Shown one piece after another: positions 1-6,216 of a DNA stretch of 6,216 nucleotides. Location: contig DUTZ01000145.1 of assembly GCA_012841845.1 (NCBI GenBank), positions 1 to 6,216 on the forward strand. The letters are read 5' to 3'. The notes below the pieces were generated by a model, which worked only from the letters and a program-made list of their open reading frames with translations, was not told where the DNA came from and ran no database searches. Every line of letters starts with the position of its first letter. Within the stretch, counting starts at the first letter, position 1. Source of the stretch: Actinomycetales bacterium. Its GTDB lineage: Bacteria; Actinomycetota; Actinomycetes; Mycobacteriales; Mycobacteriaceae. A program made the translations under genes and the position numbers.

Positions 1-1
1 C

Positions 2-2308
2 GCCTCTCCGGGCGTCGAGTTCGACACCGACCCGGACGATCCGGACACCGCGCCCGGCCACGAGTCCCGTACCCGCGCGGCCGCCCGCTTCCGCGTGACC
101 GTGGAGACGGCCGACGCCGACGAGGCGCAGTGGGTGGCCCGCCGCGTCGCCCCGCACGCCCCCGTGCTGCTCGCCCTGGCGGCGGGCTCGCCGTACTGGG
201 CCGACGGCCAGGACTCCGGCTACGCCTCCACGCGCGCGTTCGAGGCGCGCTGGTCGCCGTCGCACTTCTCCGCCGTCCGCACCGACACGGCCGAGGGCGT
301 CCTCGAGGCCGAGGACGAGCTCGTCGCCACGGGAGTGGTGGCGGACCGGGAGCTCGTCGACATCGACGTCCGGCCCGCGCGGGACGGGGCGGGGGTGGAA
401 CTCCGGCTCTGCGACTCGTGCAGCACGGTGGACACTCTCGTCGTCGTCGCCGGGCTGTTCCGTGGCCTCGTCGACACCCTCCTCGCCGGGCGGGACGGGG
501 GCGGGGACTGGGAGGATCCGTCACCCACGCTGCTCGCCGCGGCGTTCTGGCGGGCCGCGCGCTCCGGCCTCGAGGGGGACCTCGTGGACGTCGACACCGG
601 CAGGCCGCGCCCCGCCCCCGAGGTGCTCTCCGCGCTCGTCGCACTGGTGTCCGACCGGCTCGACGCCTCGGGGGAGCGGGAGCTGGTCGAGGACCTGCTC
701 GACGGCATCCGGGGCGCCGGCACCTCCGCCGCCCGCCAGCGGGCCGCCCACCGGCGCCGCGGCCGGCGCAACGACGTGGTGGCGGTGCTGCTCGCCGAGA
801 CCGTCGGGCGCATCCGGCCCCGCGACACCGCCGACGACACCGGCATGCGGTCCATGCTCTCGGCCTACTCGCCGCTCGGGGAGGCCGTGACCGAGGACGT
901 CCACGACGAGGCCATCACGACCGACGGCGAGCCGCGGCCCGAGTACGTGGACGTGCTCAAGGCCGTCTCCGACCTGGGCGCCGACGAGCTGCGCGAGCGG
1001 AAGAAGGGCGTGGACGCCGGCCTGCGCGAGCTCGGGGTGACGCTCAAGGTCTACGGCAAGGACGAGCCGCAGGTGTTCCCGCTGGACGCCGTGCCGCGCA
1101 TCGTCCCCGCCGACCAGTGGGGCCGCATCTCCGCGGGCATCGAGCAGCGGGCGCGGGCCATGGAGCTGTTCCTGCGCGACGTCTACGGCGCGGGCGAGAT
1201 CATCCGCGCCGGCGTGGTCCCGCAGGACGCGCTCGACCGCGCGCCCGGCTTCCGCCCCGTCACCGGCCGCGCCGTGCCCGAGGGCGCGCTGCACACGCCG
1301 ATCGCTGGCGTGGACCTCGTGTCCACGGCCCCCGGTGAGTGGGTGGTCCTCGAGGACAACCTGCGCATGCCCGGCGGCCTCGCCATGGCGGCGGCCCTGC
1401 GTGACCGGATCACCGAGAACTACCCCGAGTTCGCCGCGCGCGGCGAGATCCACGACCCGCGGGACGCGTTCGGCATGCTCCGCGCGACCCTGCACGCCGC
1501 CGCCCCGGCGGGCACCGAGGGCGAGCCGACCGTCGGCGTGGTGATCGCCGAGGACGAGCTGTCCTCGTTCGACCTCAACCGGGTCACCCAGGCGATCGGG
1601 GGGACGCTGGTCACCCCGGCCGACCTGCGCTGCGACGAGGGTCGGCTGTGGCGCGTGGACGGTGACGAGCGGGAGGCGATCGACGTACTCTACGTCCGTA
1701 TGGACGAGGAGATGCTGCTCTCCTCCGACGGCGCGGACGGCACGCGGCTGCGGCACGGCCTGCTCGCCGCGATGCGCGACGGCGGCGTGGCCGTGGTCAA
1801 CGCCCCCGGCAACGGCGCTGCCGACGACAAGGCGATCTACGCGCTCGTGCCCGACATCATCGACTTCTACCTGGGCGAGAAGCCGCTCATCGGTCAGGTC
1901 GACACCTACCTCTGCTCGGACCCCGCGCAGCGCGCGGAGGTGCTCGACCGGCTCGGGGAGCTGGTGGTCAAGCCGATCGACGGCTACGGCGGCTCGGACA
2001 TCACCGTGGGGCCCGAGTGCTCGCCGCGCGAACTCGACCAGCGGCGCGAGGAGCTACGCCGCCACGGCGAGCGGTTCGTGGCGCAGGAGGTGCAGCCCCT
2101 GTCCACGCTGCCCACGTTCGACGGCAGTGAGCTGCAGCGCCGGCACGTCGACATGCGCGCCTTCGTCATGCTCCGGCCCGGCGCGAACGGGGAGATCCTC
2201 GCCTCCGCTCCGCCCGTCGCGCTGACGCGCGTGGCCCCGGCGGGCACCATGGTGGTCAACGCCTCGAGCGGAGGCGGTGGAAAGGACACCTGGATTCACC
2301 GTGCCTGA
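2..2308 (+). CDS. GCS2/YbdK-type carboxylate-amine ligase fused to circularly permuted ATP-grasp ligase (5' partial)
   Basis: Numbering runs from the first full codon at position 2 (768 residues visible). The frame is open to the left edge with strong G/C third positions, so the GTG at 95 is internal and the true start lies outside the window. Residues about 30-265 match the rear half of the GCS2 family (glutamate-cysteine ligase type 2, E. coli YbdK): SPYW at 63-66, GYASTR at 73-78, DVRP at 122-125, ExRxxD at E133/R135/D138, and a later GLEG block. Residues about 289-768 match a full-length circularly permuted ATP-grasp protein (DUF404/DUF407 type): LEDNLR around 450-455, GNGAADDK at 603-610, KPIDGYGGSD from K657, RHVDMR at 714-719, and a C-terminal SSGGGGKDTW ending at W764. 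Both families form amide or peptide bonds using ATP; the substrates here are unknown. The HVHVG motif expected of the GCS2 half reads RVTVE (31-35), so that half may be inactive. No membrane segment is visible, so it is probably cytoplasmic. It is the first visible gene of a coupled operon with the next two. Confidence 0.9.
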   Translation, partial: ASPGVEFDTDPDDPDTAPGHESRTRAAARFRVTVETADADEAQWVARRVAPHAPVLLALAAGSPYWADGQDSGYASTRAFEARWSPSHFSAVRTDTAEGVLEAEDELVATGVVADRELVDIDVRPARDGAGVELRLCDSCSTVDTLVVVAGLFRGLVDTLLAGRDGGGDWEDPSPTLLAAAFWRAARSGLEGDLVDVDTGRPRPAPEVLSALVALVSDRLDASGERELVEDLLDGIRGAGTSAARQRAAHRRRGRRNDVVAVLLAETVGRIRPRDTADDTGMRSMLSAYSPLGEAVTEDVHDEAITTDGEPRPEYVDVLKAVSDLGADELRERKKGVDAGLRELGVTLKVYGKDEPQVFPLDAVPRIVPADQWGRISAGIEQRARAMELFLRDVYGAGEIIRAGVVPQDALDRAPGFRPVTGRAVPEGALHTPIAGVDLVSTAPGEWVVLEDNLRMPGGLAMAAALRDRITENYPEFAARGEIHDPRDAFGMLRATLHAAAPAGTEGEPTVGVVIAEDELSSFDLNRVTQAIGGTLVTPADLRCDEGRLWRVDGDEREAIDVLYVRMDEEMLLSSDGADGTRLRHGLLAAMRDGGVAVVNAPGNGAADDKAIYALVPDIIDFYLGEKPLIGQVDTYLCSDPAQRAEVLDRLGELVVKPIDGYGGSDITVGPECSPRELDQRREELRRHGERFVAQEVQPLSTLPTFDGSELQRRHVDMRAFVMLRPGANGEILASAPPVALTRVAPAGTMVVNASSGGGGKDTWIHRA

Positions 2309-4169
2309 CACGACCGAGGTCACCGAGGAGGCCGAATCCCGCGACACCGCGGGGCCACCCGACGACGCGGCCGGCGGGCCGCTGGAGGTCCGGCACACGA
2401 CCTCCCCCTGCCTGTCCCCGGACGGCTCGCTGCTCGCCTGCGTGGTGACCGAACGCACCGGGTTCCCGCGCGCCGTACAGCGGCCGCTCGGCCCCGGCGG
2501 GCCCGAGGGCGCCGGGCCCGAGCGCGACGTGGTCCTGCCCGTCGACGGCCCCGTCCGCCGCGTCGCCTACTCGCCCAACGGCAAATGGCTCGCCTGCGAG
2601 GTGGCCCCCGACGGCGGCGAGCGCGAGCGCATCTGGCTGGTCACCACCGACCCCGAGGACAAGGGCTACTACCCGATCCCCAACACCCGCGACGCCACCG
2701 AGCGGATCGTGTGCTGGGACGGCGACCTGCTCGCGGTGACCGCCTTCGACTCCGAGGGCCTGGCCGAGGGCCGGCTCGTCGATCCCGAGACCGGCGAGTC
2801 CACGGTGGTCGACAGCCGGATGGGCGGGGCGCTGGTCCACGCCCGCGACGGCGCCGCCCTGTTCCGGGTGGGCGCCCGCGGCCAGCGCGAGCTGCTGCGG
2901 ATCGTGCCCGACGGACGCTGGTGGCCGCTGCTGCCCGTCGACACCGGCTCCACCACCGACGCCGGCGTGATCCTCGACGCCGGCGGCGACGGGCGGCCCA
3001 TGCGGATGCTCGTGCGCAGCGACCACTCGGCCGACCGGATGGGGCTGCTCGAGGTGCGGGCCGACGAGGGCGGCACCGAGTCGTGGAAGCTCGCCTACCG
3101 CGCCGACGCCGACCTCGACCAGGTGGAGGTGAGCCTGGACCGGCGCACCGCGGTCCTGCTGTGGAACGTCCACGGCGGACTGTCGGAGATCGAGGTCCTG
3201 GACCTCACGCGCCGCCGGCCCCGCGTGATCGCCCGGCCGCCGCTGCCCGAGGTGGTGGCCTCCTCGCCGTCGCTCACCGCCGACGGCCGCCTGCTCGCGC
3301 TCACCGTGCAGAGCCTCGACCAGCCGCCGCGGGTGGCGGTGTTCGACGTGCGGCGGCGCCGGTGGATCGGCGAGCCGCCCGCCCAGCCCGACCCGGCCCC
3401 CGAGCTGCTGCGCTTCACGGCCCGCGACGGGCTCGAGCTCACCGGCTGGCTCTACCGCGCCGACCCCGACGCCGGGCCCGGGCCCACCGTCGTCCACCTC
3501 CACGGCGGCCCGGAGGGCCAGTCGCGCCCCGGCTACGACGACATCGCCCGCCGCTACCTCGACGTGGGCGTCAACTACTTCCTGCCCAACGTGCGCGGCT
3601 CCACCGGCGCCGGGCGGTTCTTCAGCCACGCCGACGACCGGTACGGCCGCTTCGCCGGGATCGACGACGTCGAGGACGCCCTGCTCCACCTCGTCGAGGA
3701 GGAGGTCACCGACCCGGCCCAGGCGATCATCTCCGGCCGGTCCTACGGCGGCTACCTGGTCAACGCGAGCCTGGTCCGCCACGCCGGCCGGTGGCAGGGC
3801 GGGATCGCGGCCTGCGGGATGAGCGACCTGCAGAGCTTCTACCGCACCACCGAGCCGTGGATCGCCGCGGCCGCCTACCCCAAGTACGGCAACCCCCTCC
3901 AGGAGCGCGAGCTGCTCCGCGAGGCCTCCCCGCTGCGGCGCTTCCACCACATCGACGTCCCCGTGCTGTTCGTCCACGGCGTGCACGACACCAACGTGCC
4001 GCTCAGCGAGACCGAGCAGGCCGCCGAGGCGCTGCGCAGGCGGGGCGTACCGGTGGACATCCTGCTGTTCCAGGACGAGGGTCATGAGTTCGTGAAACTG
4101 GCCAACCGACAGCTGCTCGGGGACCGGGTGGTGGAGTTCTGTCAGGAGGTCCTGGGTGTTGGGACGTAA
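2301..4169 (+). CDS. S9-family serine peptidase (prolyl oligopeptidase / acylaminoacyl-peptidase type)
   Basis: The 622-residue product has the family layout: an N-terminal beta-propeller-like region (about 25-350, with repeated sSPDG/YSPNG-type blade motifs) and a C-terminal alpha/beta-hydrolase domain (about 375-620). Catalytic residues are visible: nucleophile S481 in GRSYGGY, D563 in HGVHDTNVP and H595 in DEGHEF. HGGPEGQ (from H401) and NVRGSTGAGRFF are typical of the S9C acylaminoacyl-peptidase branch and form the oxyanion region. Such enzymes cleave short or N-blocked peptides, because the propeller excludes folded proteins. The N-terminus is hydrophilic with no signal peptide, so it is likely cytoplasmic. 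The GTG at 2301 overlaps the previous stop by 8 bases. Its ribosome site is weak (AAAGGA at 2281-2286 is 14 bases away). An in-frame GTG at 2277 would add 8 residues, but its GGAGG (2270-2274) sits only 2 bases away. The exact start is therefore uncertain; the family call is firm, the substrate unknown. Confidence 0.93.
   Translation: MPDTTEVTEEAESRDTAGPPDDAAGGPLEVRHTTSPCLSPDGSLLACVVTERTGFPRAVQRPLGPGGPEGAGPERDVVLPVDGPVRRVAYSPNGKWLACEVAPDGGERERIWLVTTDPEDKGYYPIPNTRDATERIVCWDGDLLAVTAFDSEGLAEGRLVDPETGESTVVDSRMGGALVHARDGAALFRVGARGQRELLRIVPDGRWWPLLPVDTGSTTDAGVILDAGGDGRPMRMLVRSDHSADRMGLLEVRADEGGTESWKLAYRADADLDQVEVSLDRRTAVLLWNVHGGLSEIEVLDLTRRRPRVIARPPLPEVVASSPSLTADGRLLALTVQSLDQPPRVAVFDVRRRRWIGEPPAQPDPAPELLRFTARDGLELTGWLYRADPDAGPGPTVVHLHGGPEGQSRPGYDDIARRYLDVGVNYFLPNVRGSTGAGRFFSHADDRYGRFAGIDDVEDALLHLVEEEVTDPAQAIISGRSYGGYLVNASLVRHAGRWQGGIAACGMSDLQSFYRTTEPWIAAAAYPKYGNPLQERELLREASPLRRFHHIDVPVLFVHGVHDTNVPLSETEQAAEALRRRGVPVDILLFQDEGHEFVKLANRQLLGDRVVEFCQEVLGVGT
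4144..4150 (+). promoter_or_regulatory. Shine-Dalgarno site for the M20 amidohydrolase
   Basis: AGGAGGT is a near-perfect match to the anti-Shine-Dalgarno complement and lies 5 bases before the GTG at 4156, inside the 3' end of the S9 peptidase gene. It supports GTG 4156 as the start and suggests the amidohydrolase is translated well in its own right as well as being coupled to the upstream gene. A TTG at 4159 would sit 8 bases away and cannot be strictly excluded. Confidence 0.8.
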
Positions 4170-5361
4170 GAAGCGCAATGACGACGAGGCGGGCGACCTC
4201 GAGGGGCGGATCGTCGCGTGGCGGCGCCACCTCCACGCCCACCCCGAGCTGTCCTACGAGGAGCACGAGACCACCGACTACGTGGAGGCCCGGCTCCGCG
4301 ACCTGGGCCTGAAGCCGCGCCGGTTCGAGCTGGGCACCGGCCTGTGGTGCGACGTCCCGGCCGCGAAGGGTGCCGCCGCCACCGACGTCGTGGGCCTGCG
4401 CGCGGACATCGACGCGCTGCCCATGGACGAGGACTCCGGCCTCGACTTCGCCTCCACGGTCGAGGGCGTGAGCCACACCTGCGGCCACGACGGCCACACC
4501 GCCATGCTGCTCGGCGCCGCCGAAATGCTGGTCGCCGACCCGCCGCCGCGCCCCGTGCGCCTGATCTTCCAGCCCGCCGAGGAGACCATGCCCGGCGGGG
4601 CGCTCGACTGCGTGCGCGAGGGCGCCGTGGAGGGCGTGGACCGGATCCTCGCGCTGCACTGCGACCCGCACCGGAAGGTCGGCGAGGTGGGCGTGACCGC
4701 CGGCGGCATCACCTCGTCCAACGCCAAGCTCCGCCTCCGCGTGACCGGCGCCGGCGGGCACACCGCCCGGCCGCACGAGACGCAGGACGTCGTGCACGCC
4801 CTGGCCACCGTCGCGGCGGGCCTGCCGGCCGTGCTCAGCCGCCGCGTCGACCCGCGCAGCGGCACCGTGCTCACCTGGGGCGCGATCTCCGCCGGCGGCG
4901 AGGCCCCCAACGTCATCCCCGACTCCGGCGAGCTGATCGGCACCCTCCGCAGCGCCGACCGCGACGTCTGGGCCGAGGTCGAGCCGCTGGTCCGCGAGGC
5001 CGTGGACCAGCTCGCCGCGCCGTACGGCGTGGGCGTGGAACTCGAGTACACGCAGGGGGTGCCGCCCGTGGTCAACGACGACGAGTGCGCCGACCTCGCC
5101 GCGCGCGCCGTCGAGTCCGTGCTGGGTCCCGAGGGCGTCGGCCCGGCCGAGCAGTCCAGCGGCGGCGAGGACTTCGCCTGGTACACCGAGGAGATCCCCG
5201 GCGTGTATCTGCGCCTGGGCGTGTGGGACGGCGAGTCCGACGAGACCGACCTGCACCACCCCGGGTTCCTCCTCGACGAGGCGGCGCTGATCCACGGTGC
5301 CCGCATCCTCGACGCGTTCGCCCGGCTCGACCGGAGCGGGGACGCCCGCCCCGCCGGCTGA
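4156..5361 (+). CDS. M20-family metallo-amidohydrolase (N-acyl-amino-acid amidohydrolase / hippurate hydrolase type)
   Basis: At 401 residues this is the normal length for the M20D group (hippurate hydrolase, IAA-amino-acid hydrolase, YxeP/HmrA types), which split the amide bond of N-acyl amino acids using a two-metal centre. Motifs run in the expected order: RRHLHAHPELSYEE (23-36), GLRADIDALPM (80-90), CGHDGHTA with ligands C109 and H111, QPAEE with E142/E143, H168 in LALH, GGHTARPH (200-207) opening the lid/dimerisation domain, APNVIPD near the lid's end, SGGEDF, and the C-terminal LHHPGF with ligand H367 (or H368). All metal ligands and the catalytic glutamate are present, so it should be active. 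There is no signal peptide or membrane segment, which suggests a cytoplasmic enzyme. The start GTG overlaps the S9 peptidase stop by 14 bases and has a strong ribosome site. The operon position suggests it acts on N-acyl amino acids released by the peptidase (inference). The acyl group and amino acid cannot be read from the sequence. Confidence 0.93.
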   Translation: MLGRKKRNDDEAGDLEGRIVAWRRHLHAHPELSYEEHETTDYVEARLRDLGLKPRRFELGTGLWCDVPAAKGAAATDVVGLRADIDALPMDEDSGLDFASTVEGVSHTCGHDGHTAMLLGAAEMLVADPPPRPVRLIFQPAEETMPGGALDCVREGAVEGVDRILALHCDPHRKVGEVGVTAGGITSSNAKLRLRVTGAGGHTARPHETQDVVHALATVAAGLPAVLSRRVDPRSGTVLTWGAISAGGEAPNVIPDSGELIGTLRSADRDVWAEVEPLVREAVDQLAAPYGVGVELEYTQGVPPVVNDDECADLAARAVESVLGPEGVGPAEQSSGGEDFAWYTEEIPGVYLRLGVWDGESDETDLHHPGFLLDEAALIHGARILDAFARLDRSGDARPAG

Positions 5362-5366
5362 ACCCG

Positions 5367-5384
5367 GGTGTGGGGCAGAACACC
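5367..5384. repeat. Short inverted repeat GGTGT-N8-ACACC after the amidohydrolase stop
   Basis: Five-base arms (5367-5371 and 5380-5384), extendable by one G-U pair in RNA, lie 5 bases after the amidohydrolase stop and just upstream of the SigR-like -35 box. It could be a weak hairpin at the end of the upstream transcript or an operator half-site pair. There is no T-run, so it is not called a terminator. It is short enough to be chance. Confidence 0.25.
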
Positions 5385-5392
5385 TCGTCGTC

Positions 5393-5419
5393 GGGAATAA
5401 CATCGCCCCCTCCGCGGTT
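5393..5419 (+). promoter_or_regulatory. SigR/SigH-type (thiol-oxidative stress ECF sigma) promoter for the MFS exporter
   Basis: GGGAAT at 5393-5398 is followed by exactly 18 bases and then GTT at 5417-5419. This equals the published consensus of Streptomyces SigR and mycobacterial SigH promoters (GGGAAT-N18-GTT). It sits in the only intergenic gap of the window, in a GC-rich background where GGGAAT is uncommon, and points towards the exporter gene. Transcription would start about 6-8 bases after the GTT, near 5425-5427, only a few bases ahead of the GTG at 5429. The match is seen directly; the function is inferred. Confidence 0.7.
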
Positions 5420-5426
5420 GGACCGC
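5414..5426. repeat. Short inverted repeat GCGGT-TGG-ACCGC over the -10 box
   Basis: A perfect 5-base inverted repeat with a 3-base centre overlaps the GTT -10 element and the predicted transcription start. A regulator binding here would block RNA polymerase, but the repeat is short and GC-rich, so chance occurrence is quite possible. Confidence 0.25.
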
Positions 5427-5428
5427 CG

Positions 5429-6216
5429 GTGACCCCTTCGCCCGCCGTCGCGTCCACCGGCTCCCCGGACGCCCCTCCGCCCCAGGCGCTCCTGCTCGTC
5501 CGCGTGCTCACGGCGGCGGCGTTCATCGTGATCCTCAACGAGACGATCATGGCCAACGCCGTGCCGGTGATGATGCGCGTCTTCGGCGTGACCCCCACCA
5601 GCGCGCAGTGGCTCTCCACCGCGTTCCTGCTGACGATGGCCGTGACCATCCCGGTAACGGGCTGGATCCTCAACCGGCTCGGCACCCGCACCACCCTCAT
5701 GGTGGCCATGGGCCTGTTCTGCGCGGGCACGCTCACCGCGCTGCTCGCGCCCACGTTCGCGGTCCTGCTCGTGGCGCGCGTCGTGCAGGCGATGGGCACC
5801 GCGATCATGGTGCCGCTGCTCATGACCACCCTCATGACCGTGATCCCCGAGCAGTTCCGCGGCCGCGTCATGGGGTCGGTGACGCTCGCGATCTCCGTGG
5901 CGCCCGCGACCGGCCCGGTGCTCTCCGGCGTGATCCTGGAGTTCCTCTCGTGGCGCTGGCTGTTCGGGCTGGTGCTGCCCATCGCCGTGGTGGTCTCGGT
6001 GGTGGGCGTGCGCCTGCTGCCGCGTGATCCCGGCTCGGCCGCCGGCGGTATCGACGTGCTCGGCGTGGCGCTCTCGGCGATCGGCTTCGGCGGCCTCGTG
6101 TGGGGGCTGGCCGGCATCGGCGAGGGCGCCTCCGACCCGTCCGCCTCGCCGATCGTGCCGCCGTGGGTGGCCGTCGTCGTGGGCCTGGCGGGCATCGCGC
6201 TGCTCGTGGTGCGGCA
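5429..6216 (+). CDS. MFS multidrug-type exporter, DHA2 family (3' partial)
   Basis: The first 262 residues of a probable 14-helix drug:proton antiporter (family length about 450-550) run off the right edge. About eight hydrophobic segments are visible, near residues 23-45, 59-79, 89-107, 110-133, 147-170, 177-197, 208-230 and 242-262. Family signatures include LNETIMANAVP (36-46; the DHA2 helix-1 motif, in the LNET form seen in LmrB-like exporters), motif A GWILNRLGTR (78-87, with N82 where D is usual), motif B ARVVQAMG (R117), antiporter motif C ending in GPVLSG (162-167), and SWRWLF (174-179). The only in-frame start that keeps helix 1 is the GTG at 5429. No Shine-Dalgarno precedes it, consistent with a nearly leaderless mRNA from the SigR-like promoter at 5393-5419. 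The gene is 67 bases past the amidohydrolase and probably has its own transcript. Likely role: export of small toxic, antibiotic or thiol-conjugated compounds; the substrate is unknown. Confidence 0.92.
   Translation, partial: MTPSPAVASTGSPDAPPPQALLLVRVLTAAAFIVILNETIMANAVPVMMRVFGVTPTSAQWLSTAFLLTMAVTIPVTGWILNRLGTRTTLMVAMGLFCAGTLTALLAPTFAVLLVARVVQAMGTAIMVPLLMTTLMTVIPEQFRGRVMGSVTLAISVAPATGPVLSGVILEFLSWRWLFGLVLPIAVVVSVVGVRLLPRDPGSAAGGIDVLGVALSAIGFGGLVWGLAGIGEGASDPSASPIVPPWVAVVVGLAGIALLVVR

Noticed and set aside
95..97. GTG as the start of the ligase gene
   Set aside because: The same frame is open with strong coding bias to the left edge, and the GTG falls in the middle of the GCS2 domain, so it is an internal valine.
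521..1756. Open frame on the - strand opposite the ligase fusion
   Set aside because: No family resemblance, and the composition is that of an antisense shadow of the conserved ligase frame.
2256..4178. Long open frame on the - strand opposite the S9 peptidase (640 codons)
   Set aside because: It mirrors the G/C third-position pattern of the + strand gene, has a low-complexity G/V/A/H/R-rich translation and shows no recognisable motif. The + strand gene has an intact catalytic triad.
5362..5369. ACCCGGGT palindrome just after the amidohydrolase stop
   Set aside because: An 8-base GC-rich palindrome is expected often at this base composition and has no supporting context.
5348..5376. Possible terminator hairpin (GCCCC...GGGGC arms) around the amidohydrolase stop
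   Set aside because: Arms are only 5 bases with a 19-base interior and no T-run. GC-rich arms of this size are common by chance here.
5608..6027. Short + strand open frame inside the exporter
   Set aside because: An H/R/A/P-rich out-of-frame shadow. The frame starting at 5429 carries the helices and DHA2 motifs.
4003..6195. Long open frame on the - strand across the amidohydrolase and exporter (730 codons)
   Set aside because: It spans two convincing + strand genes and the promoter gap, with a biased translation lacking domains. It is an expected shadow in very GC-rich DNA.

Overview
The window is very GC-rich (roughly 70-75% by eye), with G or C in nearly every third codon position, frequent GTG starts and overlapping genes. 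This fits a high-GC actinomycete. The protein families and a SigR-type promoter agree with that, but the genus cannot be fixed from this sequence.

Four genes lie on the + strand and fill almost the whole window. (1) Positions 2-2308 hold the C-terminal part of a two-domain ligase: the rear half of a GCS2/YbdK-type carboxylate-amine ligase, fused to a complete circularly permuted ATP-grasp domain (DUF404/DUF407 type). The gene is open at the left edge. (2) Positions 2301-4169 encode an S9-family serine peptidase of the prolyl oligopeptidase/acylaminoacyl-peptidase type, with an intact Ser-Asp-His triad. (3) Positions 4156-5361 encode an M20-family metal-dependent amidohydrolase (N-acyl-amino-acid amidohydrolase/hippurate hydrolase type), with all expected metal ligands. 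(4) From 5429 to the right edge is the first half of a DHA2-type major facilitator superfamily exporter.

Genes 1-3 overlap end to start (about 8 and 14 bases) and look like one translationally coupled operon. It combines an amide-forming ligase with two amide-cleaving enzymes. A reasonable inference is sequential handling of N-blocked peptides: the S9 enzyme releases an N-acyl amino acid and the M20 enzyme deacylates it. How the ligase fits is unknown.

Gene 4 follows after a 67-base gap, the only intergenic space. That gap contains an exact match to the actinobacterial SigR/SigH thiol-stress promoter, GGGAAT-N18-GTT, at 5393-5419. The predicted transcript start falls only a few bases before the exporter's GTG, and no Shine-Dalgarno is visible, so the exporter mRNA is probably almost leaderless and induced by thiol-oxidative stress.

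The most notable points are this promoter; the apparent loss of the HVHVG motif in the GCS2-like half of gene 1 while other family motifs remain; and the tight ligase/peptidase/amidohydrolase operon. No RNA genes, mobile elements or CRISPR arrays were seen.
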